From: Bdellovibrio sp. GT3
GTDB taxonomy: Bacteria > Bdellovibrionota > Bdellovibrionia > Bdellovibrionales > Bdellovibrionaceae
Length of the DNA stretch: 64,000 nt
Direction: 5' to 3'
Assembly: GCF_037996765.1 (NCBI RefSeq)
Contig: NZ_JBBNAD010000001.1
Coordinates: 124,001 to 188,000 of the forward strand
In this document: positions 53,250 to 63,790 of the stretch, piece by piece
Numbering within the stretch: the first letter of the stretch is position 1
Layout: every line of letters begins with the position of its first letter
Program-made: the position numbers and the translations under genes
The notes under the pieces: model-generated
Seen by the model: the letters and a program-made list of their open reading frames with translations, nothing else
Databases searched by the model: none
Told to the model about the DNA's origin: nothing

Positions 53250-55058
53250 ATGGCGCCAATGGATCCAAAGTTTATACGTAACTTCGCAATTATCGCACAC
53301 ATCGACCACGGTAAATCTACTCTGGCAGATGGACTTCTTTCTGCAACCGGTTCCCTTTCTGATCGTGAAAAGAAAGAACAGTTCCTTGATAACATGGAGC
53401 TTGAGCGTGAACGCGGGATCACAATCAAAGCGCAAACTGTATGCTTGGATTTTAAATCCAAAGACGGTAACGACTATCAAATCAATTTGATCGATACTCC
53501 GGGGCACGTGGACTTCTCTTACGAAGTTTCCCGTTCACTGGCGGCCTGTGAAGGCGCGATCCTGGTTGTCGATGCCGCTCAAGGCGTGGAAGCGCAAACT
53601 CTTGCGAACGTTTATCTCGCAATGGAAAATAATCTTGAGATCATTCCAGTTTTGAACAAAATCGATTTGCCATCTGCGGACCCTGAAGGCGTTGCAAGAC
53701 AAATCGAAGATACAGTCGGACTGGACACTACAGGTATCATTCACGCGTCTGCCAAAGAGAAAATCGGTATCACTGATATTCTTGAAGCGATCGTGGAAAA
53801 AGTTCCGCCACCAAAAGCTGACAAGACACTGACTCCTCGTGGGTTGATCTTTGACTCTTGGTTCGATGCGTATCAAGGCGTTGTTGTCTTGGTTCGTATG
53901 ATGGATGGTACGATTAAAAAAGGCGACAAAATCAAATTCATGGCGACAGACCGTGATTACGAAGTTTTGCGCATGGGTAAATACAAACCATTCCCGGCTC
54001 CTCAAGAAACTCTTGAAGCAGGCGAAGTGGGCTTTATCATCTGCGGTATCAAAGACATCCGTGACGTTAAAGTCGGTGATACAGTGACCAGTGCAAAACA
54101 TCCAGCGACAGAGCCGTTGGCAGGTTTCCAAAGAATCAAGCCGATGGTATTCGCGGGTATCTTCCCGGTTGTTGCTTCTGAATATGAAAGCTTAAAAGAC
54201 GCCTTGGATAAGTTGTGCCTGAATGACTCTTCTTTGTCTTTCGAGGTGGAAAAATCCGCGGCCCTTGGCTTCGGTTACCGTTGCGGTTTCTTGGGGCTTC
54301 TGCACATGGAGATCGTACAAGAGCGTTTGGAGCGTGAGTTCAATCTTGATTTGATCACGACAGCTCCGACCGTTGTGTACCAAATCACGCAAACGGACGG
54401 CACGGTCTTGATGTTGGAAAATCCATCAGGCATGCCAGATGAATCAAAAATTGCAAAATTCGAAGAGCCTTATGTGAAGGTGACGTTGCATACACCAACC
54501 GAGTATATCGGTGGTATCTTAAAGCTTTGTGAAGACAAGCGCGGCGCCCAGCTTAAGATGGAGTACGTGAACGAAAAGAAAGTCATCATCGAATACAAAC
54601 TTCCGATGAATGAAATGGTTATGGATTTCTATGACCGTTTGAAATCCATCTCCAAGGGTTACGCCTCTTTAGAGTATGAATTCCTGGGCTTCGAGGAAGC
54701 TGACCTGGTTAAGTTGGATATTCTTATCAACTCTGAACCGATCGATGCTTTGTCATTGATCGTGCACAGATCCAAAGCGGTCACTCGTGGCCGTAAACTG
54801 ACCGAGAAGATGAAAGAGCTTATCCCTCGTCAGCAGTTCCAGATTAATATTCAAGCTGCGATTGGTTCGAAAATCATCGCTCGTGAAACTCAAGGGGCGA
54901 TTCGTAAAGACGTTACAGCCAAATGTTATGGTGGTGACATCTCCCGTAAACGTAAGCTTCTGGAGAAACAAAAAGAAGGTAAGAAGCGCATGAAGTCCGT
55001 CGGCTCGGTCGACGTTCCTCAAGAAGCGTTCTTGGCTATCTTGAAAGTAGAGGACTAA
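53250..55058 (+). CDS. lepA: Elongation factor 4 (LepA)
   Basis: 602 residues. GTPase motifs [20 protein letters not shown] and [10 protein letters not shown]; the C-terminal LepA-specific domain includes [16 protein letters not shown]-type ending ([14 protein letters not shown]) and the basic [25 protein letters not shown]. It remodels or back-translocates stalled ribosomes. First gene of an operon with three signal peptidases (lepA-lepB is the classic order). Confidence 0.98.
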   Translation: MAPMDPKFIRNFAIIAHIDHGKSTLADGLLSATGSLSDREKKEQFLDNMELERERGITIKAQTVCLDFKSKDGNDYQINLIDTPGHVDFSYEVSRSLAACEGAILVVDAAQGVEAQTLANVYLAMENNLEIIPVLNKIDLPSADPEGVARQIEDTVGLDTTGIIHASAKEKIGITDILEAIVEKVPPPKADKTLTPRGLIFDSWFDAYQGVVVLVRMMDGTIKKGDKIKFMATDRDYEVLRMGKYKPFPAPQETLEAGEVGFIICGIKDIRDVKVGDTVTSAKHPATEPLAGFQRIKPMVFAGIFPVVASEYESLKDALDKLCLNDSSLSFEVEKSAALGFGYRCGFLGLLHMEIVQERLEREFNLDLITTAPTVVYQITQTDGTVLMLENPSGMPDESKIAKFEEPYVKVTLHTPTEYIGGILKLCEDKRGAQLKMEYVNEKKVIIEYKLPMNEMVMDFYDRLKSISKGYASLEYEFLGFEEADLVKLDILINSEPIDALSLIVHRSKAVTRGRKLTEKMKELIPRQQFQINIQAAIGSKIIARETQGAIRKDVTAKCYGGDISRKRKLLEKQKEGKKRMKSVGSVDVPQEAFLAILKVED

Positions 55059-55062
55059 AAGT

Positions 55063-55860
55063 ATGTCTAAGGATCAGGCAAACAAACCAAAACCATGGGA
55101 CTGGAGAACGAAACACTTTTGGACTGAAGGTTGGGGTTCACTCTTCCTTGCAGTATTCATCGCGTTGTTCATTCGTTGGGGCTTCGTTGAAGCGTATGTC
55201 ATCCCATCAGGATCCATGCTTCCAAGCTTGTTGATTCACGACCATATTTTTGTGAACAAGTTCACTTACGGTTTGCGTGTACCATTCAGCGAAAACTGGT
55301 TGGTTAAATTTAGCGAACCTAAGCGTGGTGAAGTGATCGTTTTCAAATTCCCTCGCGACATGAGCACGTTCTTTATTAAACGTATCGTGGGTGAGCCGGG
55401 CGATAAAATCTATTATGAAAACGGGACCCTTTATATCAACGACAAACCAGTTGAAAAGAAAGTTCCGTCCTCGCAAGTGGATTTTGATTGGTTGCGCGAC
55501 GCTGACTTCACTCGTGACGGCAACGTCAATGATGCGAAATCCAACTATGTGGAATTCACAGAGGCACTTCCTCCTGGTAAAGTGGGCGGAGAAGGCAAAG
55601 ATCATTCAATCTTGCTTCGTAAGGGCGACTTCTATGACACTTTCGGTCCGGTTGTAGTTCCTGAAGATCACTTGTTCGTGATGGGTGATAATCGCATGAA
55701 TTCAATGGACAGCCGTGTGTGGAGTTTCCTGCCTAAGCAAAACATCCTGGGACGCGCGATGTTTGTGTGGTTGTCATGCGAAGAAACTATTCCTGCGCTA
55801 CCAATGCTGTGCAATCCGTTGACGCTACGTTGGAAGCGATTCTTCCATCCTGTTAACTAG
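55063..55860 (+). CDS. lepB: Signal peptidase I (first copy)
   Basis: 265 residues. One membrane helix (LFLAVFIALFIRWGFVEAYV) precedes the catalytic Ser motif IPSGSMLPSLL. The general-base Lys is in FIKRIVGEPGD, and box E is MGDNRMNSMDSR. It is the lepA-adjacent copy and cleaves signal peptides of exported proteins at the outer face of the inner membrane. Two further copies follow at 55864 and 57194. Confidence 0.95.
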   Translation: MSKDQANKPKPWDWRTKHFWTEGWGSLFLAVFIALFIRWGFVEAYVIPSGSMLPSLLIHDHIFVNKFTYGLRVPFSENWLVKFSEPKRGEVIVFKFPRDMSTFFIKRIVGEPGDKIYYENGTLYINDKPVEKKVPSSQVDFDWLRDADFTRDGNVNDAKSNYVEFTEALPPGKVGGEGKDHSILLRKGDFYDTFGPVVVPEDHLFVMGDNRMNSMDSRVWSFLPKQNILGRAMFVWLSCEETIPALPMLCNPLTLRWKRFFHPVN

Positions 55861-55863
55861 TCA

Positions 55864-56577
55864 ATGAGTTCAGAAACACCAGTTGAAAAAAATTTGAAAG
55901 GAACGTGGAATCAGGCGATTCTAACGTTCCTTTTTCCTATCCTGCTGGTGTTGGGTGTGCGTTGGTCTATCGTAGAGCCATTCGTTATCCCATCGGGAAG
56001 TATGATCCCGAATCTTTTAATTCACGATCACATTTTGGTTAAGAAGTTTTCCTATGGGTTGCATTTGCCATTCAGTGATAAATGGTTGCTGCAGTGGAGC
56101 TCTCCAAAACGCGGAGACGTCGTGGTGTTCAAGTATCCGGAAAATCCGGATGTCTACTACATCAAAAGACTGATTGGGCTTCCCGGGGATGATATTGTCG
56201 TCAAGGCTGGTCAAATTACTTTGAATGGTGAAACCTTGCGTTTGGACTCGCAGCAAAGTGATCTGTTTGAATCCGGCTTCACCTATTTCAAAGAATACTT
56301 CGATGGCGACTCTCATTTGATTCGATTTATGGATTATAAATTCGAAGACGATCCGCCGGCGCAAACCTTCAAGGTCCCAGAGGGGCAGTATTTTTTCATG
56401 GGCGACAATCGCGATCAATCCAGTGATTCCCGGGTGTGGGGCTTCGTAAAGTCGGATTATGTTGTGGGACGGGCCTGGGTCATTTGGTTATCTTGTGACA
56501 GCACTTTGCCATCCATGCGTTTCATGTGTGACCCCGCGCAAATGCGATGGTCTCGATTGTTTAAAACAATTCAATAA
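55864..56577 (+). CDS. Signal peptidase I (second copy)
   Basis: 237 residues. Catalytic Ser in IPSGSMIPNLL, Lys in YIKRLIGLPGDD, box E MGDNRDQSSDSR. It is clearly paralogous to the first copy (same LIHDHI and VRWSIVEPFVIPSG layout, and both end in a P-x-RW-RLF type tail) and starts three bases after its stop. The mid-region is shorter. Tandem duplication is the likely origin. Confidence 0.93.
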   Translation: MSSETPVEKNLKGTWNQAILTFLFPILLVLGVRWSIVEPFVIPSGSMIPNLLIHDHILVKKFSYGLHLPFSDKWLLQWSSPKRGDVVVFKYPENPDVYYIKRLIGLPGDDIVVKAGQITLNGETLRLDSQQSDLFESGFTYFKEYFDGDSHLIRFMDYKFEDDPPAQTFKVPEGQYFFMGDNRDQSSDSRVWGFVKSDYVVGRAWVIWLSCDSTLPSMRFMCDPAQMRWSRLFKTIQ

Positions 56578-56607
56578 AATCAAACACTTAAGAATCGATC
56601 AAAGTTT

Positions 56608-56627
56608 AAACAAACGGGTTTGTTTTA
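56608..56627 (+). terminator. Probable terminator after the second signal peptidase gene
   Basis: AAACAAAC (56608-56615) and GTTTGTTT (56618-56625) form a perfect inverted repeat (effective stem about 6-7 bp with a four-base loop) ending in a T-rich stretch, 31 bases after the stop. Confidence 0.5.
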
Positions 56628-56652
56628 CACAATAATGCTAAGCATTATTGTG
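56628..56652. other. Perfect 11-bp palindrome upstream of the small secreted protein
   Basis: CACAATAATGC (56628-56638), centre TAA, GCATTATTGTG (56642-56652). It lies about 50 bases before the next ATG, so it could be an operator or a second hairpin. Confidence 0.6.
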
Positions 56653-56703
56653 AGGTCTCTGGTCTGTGGTAGTACTCCCAAATCAAATCCAAGGAGTAAA
56701 ACC

Positions 56704-57135
56704 ATGAAGATGCTTTCTTTTGCTATGACACTATTGATGTCAGTAAGTGCGTTTGCTTACAGCGCGAACTATACGAATCTTGAAGATCGTACAAACTATG
56801 TTGAGGCAGTCAGTGCTTCCAACCAAGACGGTGTGATTTCATTGCGCGTAGTAGTTGAAACAGACGGCAAGGTTTTGCCAACTGTTCTTGTTTCTGAACA
56901 AGCGAATGGTTTCAAATGTAAGGTGACTGACGTTTTGTTGTTGGATAGCTCATATAATTCTGCAAAAAAAACGTTCACTCAATCTGTGGAAGCTAAAGTT
57001 ATCTGGACTCCAGGTCGTGAAAACAGCGGTTGTTTAGTGGAGTTCTTCCACAAGTCTTTGTATGGCACCAAGGCTGTGATTTTCATGGAAAACAGAGATG
57101 TAAACCCATCTCCGATTTATGAGGACGAATACTAG
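56704..57135 (+). CDS. Small secreted protein of unknown function
   Basis: 143 residues from ATG 56704, with AAGGAG upstream; the frame extends to 56620 but that region is a palindromic leader. Signal peptide MKMLSFAMTLLMSVSAFA. The mature protein is beta-rich with two Cys (GFKCKV and NSGCLV) that may pair. No family is recognised. It lies between two signal peptidase genes with its own regulatory region. Confidence 0.7.
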   Translation: MKMLSFAMTLLMSVSAFAYSANYTNLEDRTNYVEAVSASNQDGVISLRVVVETDGKVLPTVLVSEQANGFKCKVTDVLLLDSSYNSAKKTFTQSVEAKVIWTPGRENSGCLVEFFHKSLYGTKAVIFMENRDVNPSPIYEDEY

Positions 57136-57193
57136 TTTTTTCGTATCTTCAAAAAAGCTATCCGCGATTATAAAAGTTGGTTAAGATTCTTCC

Positions 57194-57871
57194 ATGACTC
57201 GTTGGCGGGAATACATAACAACTTTGGTAATCGCGGTTTTTTTTGCGCTCTTTGTGCGGAGCTATCTGGTTACCGCTTACAAAGTTCCCACCGGCTCCAT
57301 GCAGCCAACTCTTAAGCCAGGCGATTTTATTTTCTCCTCGCGAGTGGCTTACGGTATTCAAATTCCATTCTCTGATAAAAAATGGCATCTGACTTTTCCA
57401 GAACGCGGCGACGTCGTGGTCTTCAACTATTCCAATCAACACGAGATTTCGAACGTAAAGCGTGTTGTGGGGTTGCCAGGGGATAAGATTCAGATAGTGG
57501 ATGGTCGTTTGATTCTGAATGATCAGCCCCTTGAATATGTGATGGTGAGTGGCAGTGATGCCGACAATCCAAATCATGACCTGTTCGAGATCTTCGAGGA
57601 GAAAACTCAGGATTCTTCCTGGAGAGTGATTTTTCAAAAACAGTCCCAGGGGAAAGATTTCGGCCCCATCATAGTGCCGCCGGGTGAAGTCTTTATTCTA
57701 GGTGACAACCGCGATGCAAGTGACGACTCGCGCTATTGGGGTACAGTTCCATCTTCTCAGATTATGGGAAAAGTGGTGTTGATCTGGCTTTCCCTTGATT
57801 GGCAGGAGAAATGGGGCGGAGATCGTTATCCTTCGGTGCGTTGGAACAGAGTTTTTTCCTCCGTTCATTGA
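57194..57871 (+). CDS. Signal peptidase I (third copy)
   Basis: 225 residues. One membrane helix (TLVIAVFFALFVRSYLVTAY), catalytic Ser in VPTGSMQPTLKPGDF, Lys in VKRVVGLPGDKI and box E LGDNRDASDDSR. More distant from the first two copies. It does not abut the second copy; a secreted protein gene lies between. All catalytic residues are present in all three. Confidence 0.92.
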   Translation: MTRWREYITTLVIAVFFALFVRSYLVTAYKVPTGSMQPTLKPGDFIFSSRVAYGIQIPFSDKKWHLTFPERGDVVVFNYSNQHEISNVKRVVGLPGDKIQIVDGRLILNDQPLEYVMVSGSDADNPNHDLFEIFEEKTQDSSWRVIFQKQSQGKDFGPIIVPPGEVFILGDNRDASDDSRYWGTVPSSQIMGKVVLIWLSLDWQEKWGGDRYPSVRWNRVFSSVH

Positions 57872-57906
57872 CAGGAAACCTTCAGCCTTCTAGGCTGTTC
57901 TTCTAG

Positions 57907-58809
57907 ATGTCATCTAGAACTCAGCACTCCATTCTTGATTTAGTTAATCTTGAAAAAGAAAAAATCGGCCGTCTTTTTTCAACAGCAGACCAGTTGGCAG
58001 CCAATCCATTTTTAACATCCAAGGGCTTCGGCAAAACCGGGGCCCTTTTATTTTTTGAAGCCAGTACCCGCACACGCATGAGTTTTGAAACGGCTTGTGC
58101 GCATTTGGGTGTGTATCCGATGTTACTTGATGGGAAGTCCGGCAGCAGCCTTGAAAAGGGTGAGACTCTTGAAGACACCGTTTTAAATGTCGCTGCGATG
58201 AAGCCGGCGTTCCTGGTGATTCGCTCTGGAGACGACCTGGATTTCAATGCCATTGCTGCGCAAGTTTCAATGCCCATTATAAATGCTGGTTGGGGAAAAA
58301 AAGGGCATCCCACGCAGGCGCTGCTGGATGCATACACCATCAGGAAGCATTTAGGTTCTATTGAGAATCAAAAAGTTCTGATTGTCGGGGATGCTCGTCA
58401 CTCTCGAGTGGCAGCTTCGCACCTCGAACTTGCCGCTAAGTTGAACTACGAAGTCGCCTTCTGCGGACCGCAGGAGTTTTTGCCGGTTCACGCGAAGGTA
58501 AAAGTATTTGAGACATTGTCTGAGGGCCTGAAGTGGTGCTCGGTGGCCATGGCTTTGCGAGTACAGTTGGAGCGCCATCAAGGGCAGCACTCACTTGGGA
58601 ATTATCGCAGTGATTTTGGATTTACCGTTGAAAATTTAAAGAGTCTTTCAAAGGATGCTCTGATCATGCATCCGGGGCCCATCAATCAGGGAACCGAGAT
58701 GGATACAGAGGTTTTGCAGAAGGACTCCCGTTGTCGTGTTTTGGATCAGGTCAGCAACGGTGTATTAATTCGTCAGGCGATTTTGCTCGATGTTTTGGGG
58801 GGATTATGA
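57907..58809 (+). CDS. pyrB: Aspartate carbamoyltransferase
   Basis: 300 residues. Carbamoyl phosphate site EASTRTRMSFETA, GHPTQALLDAYT, and the aspartate-binding MHPGPINQGTE. First committed step of pyrimidine synthesis. It overlaps carA (ATGA), so the pathway genes pyrB and carA are co-expressed. Confidence 0.95.
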   Translation: MSSRTQHSILDLVNLEKEKIGRLFSTADQLAANPFLTSKGFGKTGALLFFEASTRTRMSFETACAHLGVYPMLLDGKSGSSLEKGETLEDTVLNVAAMKPAFLVIRSGDDLDFNAIAAQVSMPIINAGWGKKGHPTQALLDAYTIRKHLGSIENQKVLIVGDARHSRVAASHLELAAKLNYEVAFCGPQEFLPVHAKVKVFETLSEGLKWCSVAMALRVQLERHQGQHSLGNYRSDFGFTVENLKSLSKDALIMHPGPINQGTEMDTEVLQKDSRCRVLDQVSNGVLIRQAILLDVLGGL

Positions 58810-59870
58810 AAGGTTGGCTTGTTTTAGAGACGGGCGAAGTATATCAGGGCGCTTGGCACGGTGGTGAAAATCGTGCAGGCGAAGTGGTATTTAATACGTC
58901 CCACTCAGGCTATGAGGAAATTGCCACGGATCCCTCTTACTTCTCTCAGATTGTAGTGATGACCGCCCCGATGCAGGGGAACTACGGAATTGAAGACGCT
59001 GCATGGGAGTCCCGTCAACTTTGGATCGAAGGATTTATTTGTCTGGAAGTTCAGGATACAGAGCGGGACCAAGCCTGGAAAAAGCGTTTGATCGGCAACA
59101 AGATTCCGATGCTAACTGAATTGGACACTAGACACTTGGTTCTTCGACTTCGTAAAGGTGGGACACCTTGGGGGGCGTTGGTTCAAGCGGCCGATGAATC
59201 CCAGGCCAAGGCAATTGCCCAAGATTTGATTGGTAAAAAGAAAACTTTGGATAAGGATTGGGTCTATCTGGCGTCACGACCGGCTCCCGAAGTTCGTCGT
59301 GGTGACACCATGGTGGGCCCGCGGGTGGCTGTCTTGGATTTTGGCAGCAAAGAGAATATTCTGCGCGAGCTGCAAAACCGCTGTTCTGAAATCAAGATAT
59401 TCAACAGCCGCAGTACTGTGCAGGAAATCATGGAGTACAATCCAGATGGAATCATGCTGACAAATGGCCCCGGTGATCCTGCAGATGTTAAAGTGGCAAT
59501 CGGCACGGTTAAGGAGCTTTTGGGAGTAAAACCCATCTTTGGGATTTGCATGGGTCATCAGATTCTGGGACTCGCTCTGGGAGGCAAGACCTATAAGTTG
59601 AAATTCGGGCATCGTGGCAGCAACCATCCGATTCAGGATCAGATTTTAAATCAAATTTATATGACCAGCCAGAATCATGGGTACGCCGTGGACCCAGCGA
59701 CCTTGCCTGAGGACGTCAAAGTGACGCATACCAATCTAAATGATGGCACTGTGGCAGGTTTTTATAGTGAAAAAAGAAAGTGTTTAGGAATACAATATCA
59801 TCCTGAAAGTTGCCCAGGCCCGCACGAGGCGAGTGGCCTGTTTAGTTATTTTGTAGAGCGGATGATATGA
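58806..59870 (+). CDS. carA: Carbamoyl-phosphate synthase small subunit
   Basis: 354 residues from ATG 58806. N-terminal CarA domain (LVLETGEVYQGAWHGG; FNTSHSGYEEIATDPSY). Class I glutamine amidotransferase domain with GICMGHQILGLALGG (catalytic Cys) and the His/Glu pair in QYHPES. It supplies ammonia to CarB. The downstream unknown gene overlaps its stop (ATGA). Confidence 0.96.
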   Translation: MKGWLVLETGEVYQGAWHGGENRAGEVVFNTSHSGYEEIATDPSYFSQIVVMTAPMQGNYGIEDAAWESRQLWIEGFICLEVQDTERDQAWKKRLIGNKIPMLTELDTRHLVLRLRKGGTPWGALVQAADESQAKAIAQDLIGKKKTLDKDWVYLASRPAPEVRRGDTMVGPRVAVLDFGSKENILRELQNRCSEIKIFNSRSTVQEIMEYNPDGIMLTNGPGDPADVKVAIGTVKELLGVKPIFGICMGHQILGLALGGKTYKLKFGHRGSNHPIQDQILNQIYMTSQNHGYAVDPATLPEDVKVTHTNLNDGTVAGFYSEKRKCLGIQYHPESCPGPHEASGLFSYFVERMI

Positions 59871-60514
59871 ACGAATACGAAAAGTTAATTGAGAAGATTC
59901 TTAATCATTTTGTGAGCGATGCCTTCAGGGATGAGTTGGCTATGGCCAAAAAGGAATTCTTTGAAAATGCGGGAACTCTGGATGAAAATTCAGAACACTA
60001 TGAATCCCGCATGGCACAGTTTTATGACTGGTATTTCTTTACGCGGGAATTGAAGGGTTTCGGTCAGACTCCTTTGGACGCCTGCCACCTGGTTCGCGAG
60101 TTGCGATTTACTGAAGATGAAAAAGATCTTATCGAAGTCCTTAAAAAACATCGTCATTCCATCTTTGAATTTATCAAAATCAAAAATGGCGACGTGTATA
60201 TCAAGGATCTGATGGCGAATAAGAAGTTGGTGGTTAAAGAATCATCTTACGTATTTGGTTTTGATCCGGATGAGCTGTTCGAGGTGCGTTTGATCCCACA
60301 AGGGGAGTCTTTTATTTTCACGCGCGGATTCTGCTTTCATCCTGAAAGTGCCAAAAAGTTCATCTTGAGCGAGGTTAAACGTCATCGCAAGGATCCGGAT
60401 TTGGATCCTGATCTTATGATGCTTCGTTTGATCAAGATGAGATACAAGTTTGAGCAGTACAAGCATGTAAGGCCAGAGATGATTTACTCCAACGAGGGTA
60501 AGCTCGGTATTTAG
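59867..60514 (+). CDS. Unknown cytoplasmic protein between carA and carB
   Basis: 215 residues, no signal peptide. Charged, helical (KKEFFENAGTLDENSEHYESRMAQFYDWYFFTREL). A beta segment around FIKIKNGDVYIKDLMANKKLVVKESSYVFGF is followed by a His/Lys-rich tail (EVKRHRKDPDLDPD). It overlaps carA and is closed by a terminator before carB. No family is recognised; the C-terminal region suggests a small globular protein. Confidence 0.7.
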   Translation: MNEYEKLIEKILNHFVSDAFRDELAMAKKEFFENAGTLDENSEHYESRMAQFYDWYFFTRELKGFGQTPLDACHLVRELRFTEDEKDLIEVLKKHRHSIFEFIKIKNGDVYIKDLMANKKLVVKESSYVFGFDPDELFEVRLIPQGESFIFTRGFCFHPESAKKFILSEVKRHRKDPDLDPDLMMLRLIKMRYKFEQYKHVRPEMIYSNEGKLGI

Positions 60515-60527
60515 TTTTATTTTATTT

Positions 60528-60554
60528 AACTCCGGTATATCCGGAGTTTTTTTT
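60528..60554 (+). terminator. Terminator before carB
   Basis: AACTCCGG (60528-60535) / CCGGAGTT (60541-60548), five-base loop, then a run of T. It ends the pyrB-carA-unknown message, so carB starts from its own promoter or by read-through. Confidence 0.92.
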
Positions 60555-60595
60555 GCTTAGGTTTTGATAAATTGTATTTTCGCAAGGGGGATAGA

Positions 60596-63500
60596 GTGCC
60601 ACGTAAGTCCGACATTAAAAAGGTTTTGATTATTGGATCCGGACCGATCGTGATTGGACAAGCCTGTGAGTTCGATTACTCCGGCACTCAGGCCTGTAAG
60701 GCCCTGATGAATGAGGGATTGGAAGTCATCCTGGTTAACTCAAATCCAGCGACAATCATGACGGATCCCGAAATTGCCACACGCGTATACGTTGAGCCTC
60801 TTAAGGTCGACTATCTGGAAAAGATCATCGCCAAAGAAATGCCTGATGCGGTTATTCCCACTCTGGGCGGTCAAACAGCACTGAATCTTGCCTTGGATCT
60901 GCATGGCAAAGGCATTCTACAGAAGTATAAAGTTCAACTGCTGGGGGCGACACCCCAAGTGATCAAAGCCGGAGAGGATCGCGAGATATTCCGCGGACTT
61001 CTTGATAAAATCGGCGCCAAGTATCCAAAAAGTCATCTGGTGCGTACTTTCGAACATGGTTTACAAGTAGCCGATGATTTGGGTTACCCCTTGATCCTTC
61101 GTCCAAATTACACATTGGGCGGTGGCGGCGGAGGCATTGCCTACTCGCCGGAAGAATATCAAAGCATGCTGGTGGGTGCTCTTCATGAAAGCCCGACATC
61201 AGAAGTTCTGGTCGAAGAAAGCATTCTGGGCTGGAAGGAATATGAACTGGAGGTCATGCGTGACTACAAAGGTTCCTTCGTTGTGGTTTGCTCTATTGAA
61301 AACTTTGATCCTTGCGGCGTGCATACGGGTGACAGTATTACCGTAGCTCCTCAGCAAACTTTGAGCGATCGTCAGTATCAGGCGATGCGTGATGAGGCCT
61401 GCAAGATCATCAATGAAGTGGGAATTCAAACAGGTGGGGCTAATATTCAGTTTGCGGTTCATCCCACGACTCACGAGCGTGTGGTGATCGAAATGAACCC
61501 ACGGGTAAGTCGTTCATCGGCACTTGCCAGCAAGGCGACCGGCTTCCCGATCGCAAAAATTGCGGCGCTTCTGTCGATCGGCTACAGCCTGGAAGAATTG
61601 AAAAATGACATCACTCAAGTGACGCCGTCGTGTTATGAGCCGGCACTGGACTACGTCGTTACAAAAATTCCGCGTTTCGCTTTTGAAAAATTCCAAGGCT
61701 CGAAGGATTCATTGACCACGCAAATGAAAAGCGTCGGTGAAGTCATGGGAATCGGTCGTACGCTGCAGGAATCGATGATGAAGGCCTTGGCAAGTCTCGA
61801 GGCCAATCCACAGGCGATTCCCGAGGTCATCCTGGAGACTGGTAAGATTTCTTATCCAAATAGTCACCGTATCTATCATCTTTTCCAAGCGTTCCGCGAT
61901 GGTAAAACCGTGGCTGAGATTCAGGATCTTACGGGTATTATTCCGTACTTCCTGGAGCAAGTTGAGAGTCTGATTAAGTTCGAAAATAAGTTCAAAAACG
62001 AATTTAGCGAAAGCAACACGGAACTATTGTTGGCAGCTAAGCGCAAGGGGTTTACAGATGCGCGACTTGCAAGTCTGCTGGGCCAGAGTGCAAAGTTCAT
62101 TCAGACCTTGCGTGAAAAGCACCAAATGTTTCCAAAATACTCACAAGTTGACACTTGTGCCGGGGAATTCGAGTCATCGACGCCGTATTTCTATTCAACT
62201 TACTGGGCACAAGAGTCGGCCCAAGTTGTTGCGAAAGATGCTGTGGTTGTGATCGGCAGCGGTCCGAATCGCATTGGGCAGGGGATCGAATTTGATTATA
62301 GCTGTGTTCGCGGTGTGAAAGCATTCCGCAAAAACGGCAAAAAAGTGATCATGGTGAATTCCAATCCTGAAACGGTTTCCACTGACTACGACACTTCGGA
62401 TGTCTTGTTTTTTGAGCCGCTGACTTCAGAAAGCTTGATCGAAATCATGCGTTTCATGAAACCGTATGGTTTTGTTGCTCAATTGGGTGGCCAGACGCCC
62501 ATCAATGTGGCTCCGGATTTGGTGGCTGCAGGTTATCAGTTACTTGGATCTTCCTTGCAGACTATCGATCTTGCAGAAGACCGTGGCTTGTTCACGAAAA
62601 TTTGCAAAGAATTGAATTTTGAAATTCCAAACTCCGCCATGGCGGGATCGTTGACAGAAGCTCTGGCCAGCGAGAACCAAGTCGGATATCCAATGATCTG
62701 TCGCCCTAGCTATGTCCTGGGTGGACGCCGCATGGAAGTGATCGAGAACCGTGATGAATTGATTTCATACTTTCAGCGACATGGGGATTATATTTCCACT
62801 GAAAAGCCATGCATGATGGATCAGTTCCTGGCTGGCGCACTTGAAGTCGATGTGGATTTGGTGCGCGGGGTGGATTGGACTCTGATCGGTGGAGTCGTCG
62901 AGCATATCGAGGCTGCAGGCGTTCACTCCGGGGACTCCATGGGTGTATTGCCGCCTCATCGTTTGAAAAATGAAACTTGTGACCGTATCGAACAACTTAG
63001 CATTCAATTGGCGAATCGCATTGGCGTTATCGGGCATTTGAATCTTCAGTTGGCAGTTAAGAATGACATCGTCTATATGCTTGAAGCGAATCCTCGCAGC
63101 TCGCGTTCAGTTCCATTCGTAGCCAAAGCAACTGGCATTCCGCTGATTGATCTTGGTGTCGCAGCGATGCTGGGCAAGAAGGCGAGCGAATTGAATCTGG
63201 GTAATTTGAAGTGGAGAAATACAAACACAGTTTCAGTGAAAGGTGTTGTGTTCCCATTCAAGAAGTTCCCGGAGTCAGATTCCATCCTTGGGCCTGAAAT
63301 GAAATCAACCGGGGAAAGCATGGGGCGCGGGAAGGACTATTCCGAAGCGCTATGTAAAGCGTTCTTATCAAGTAACATAAGACTTCCGAAAACGGGTCAG
63401 GTTTTCTTTTCTTTGCGGGACAAGGACAAAGAAGCCATGTTGCCTCTGGTTCGCGAACTGCAAAGAATGGGATACGGAGTTTCGGCGACGACAGGAACGG

Positions 63501-63790
63501 CGGCTTTCTTTAATGATAAAGGTGTGAACTGTCTGTCATTAAGAAAAGTCGATGAGGGACGTCCTCACTGCGTGGATAAAATTCGCTCAGGCGAAGTGGC
63601 CTTCGTGATCAACACCACCTCGGGTCGTCGTGCGATCGAGGCCAGCTTCGACATTCGTCGAGCTTGTACGGACTACAATATTCCGTGCCTGACCGAGAGT
63701 GATGCCGCTGAAGCCTTTGTTCTTGCTTTGAAAAACACCAGAAATGAGTCATCATCAGTCGAAGCGTTACCTTCGATGGAGGCCTTTTGA
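60596..63790 (+). CDS. carB: Carbamoyl-phosphate synthase large subunit
   Basis: 1064 residues from GTG 60596, with GGGGGA upstream; an upstream TTG at 60572 is less likely. Two homologous ATP-grasp halves: first half with [17 protein letters not shown] and [14 protein letters not shown], second half with [16 protein letters not shown] and [16 protein letters not shown]. The C-terminal MGS-like allosteric domain ([16 protein letters not shown]) binds UMP/ornithine. It makes carbamoyl phosphate for pyrimidine and arginine synthesis. Terminator-separated from carA in this genome. Confidence 0.97.
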   Translation: MPRKSDIKKVLIIGSGPIVIGQACEFDYSGTQACKALMNEGLEVILVNSNPATIMTDPEIATRVYVEPLKVDYLEKIIAKEMPDAVIPTLGGQTALNLALDLHGKGILQKYKVQLLGATPQVIKAGEDREIFRGLLDKIGAKYPKSHLVRTFEHGLQVADDLGYPLILRPNYTLGGGGGGIAYSPEEYQSMLVGALHESPTSEVLVEESILGWKEYELEVMRDYKGSFVVVCSIENFDPCGVHTGDSITVAPQQTLSDRQYQAMRDEACKIINEVGIQTGGANIQFAVHPTTHERVVIEMNPRVSRSSALASKATGFPIAKIAALLSIGYSLEELKNDITQVTPSCYEPALDYVVTKIPRFAFEKFQGSKDSLTTQMKSVGEVMGIGRTLQESMMKALASLEANPQAIPEVILETGKISYPNSHRIYHLFQAFRDGKTVAEIQDLTGIIPYFLEQVESLIKFENKFKNEFSESNTELLLAAKRKGFTDARLASLLGQSAKFIQTLREKHQMFPKYSQVDTCAGEFESSTPYFYSTYWAQESAQVVAKDAVVVIGSGPNRIGQGIEFDYSCVRGVKAFRKNGKKVIMVNSNPETVSTDYDTSDVLFFEPLTSESLIEIMRFMKPYGFVAQLGGQTPINVAPDLVAAGYQLLGSSLQTIDLAEDRGLFTKICKELNFEIPNSAMAGSLTEALASENQVGYPMICRPSYVLGGRRMEVIENRDELISYFQRHGDYISTEKPCMMDQFLAGALEVDVDLVRGVDWTLIGGVVEHIEAAGVHSGDSMGVLPPHRLKNETCDRIEQLSIQLANRIGVIGHLNLQLAVKNDIVYMLEANPRSSRSVPFVAKATGIPLIDLGVAAMLGKKASELNLGNLKWRNTNTVSVKGVVFPFKKFPESDSILGPEMKSTGESMGRGKDYSEALCKAFLSSNIRLPKTGQVFFSLRDKDKEAMLPLVRELQRMGYGVSATTGTAAFFNDKGVNCLSLRKVDEGRPHCVDKIRSGEVAFVINTTSGRRAIEASFDIRRACTDYNIPCLTESDAAEAFVLALKNTRNESSSVEALPSMEAF

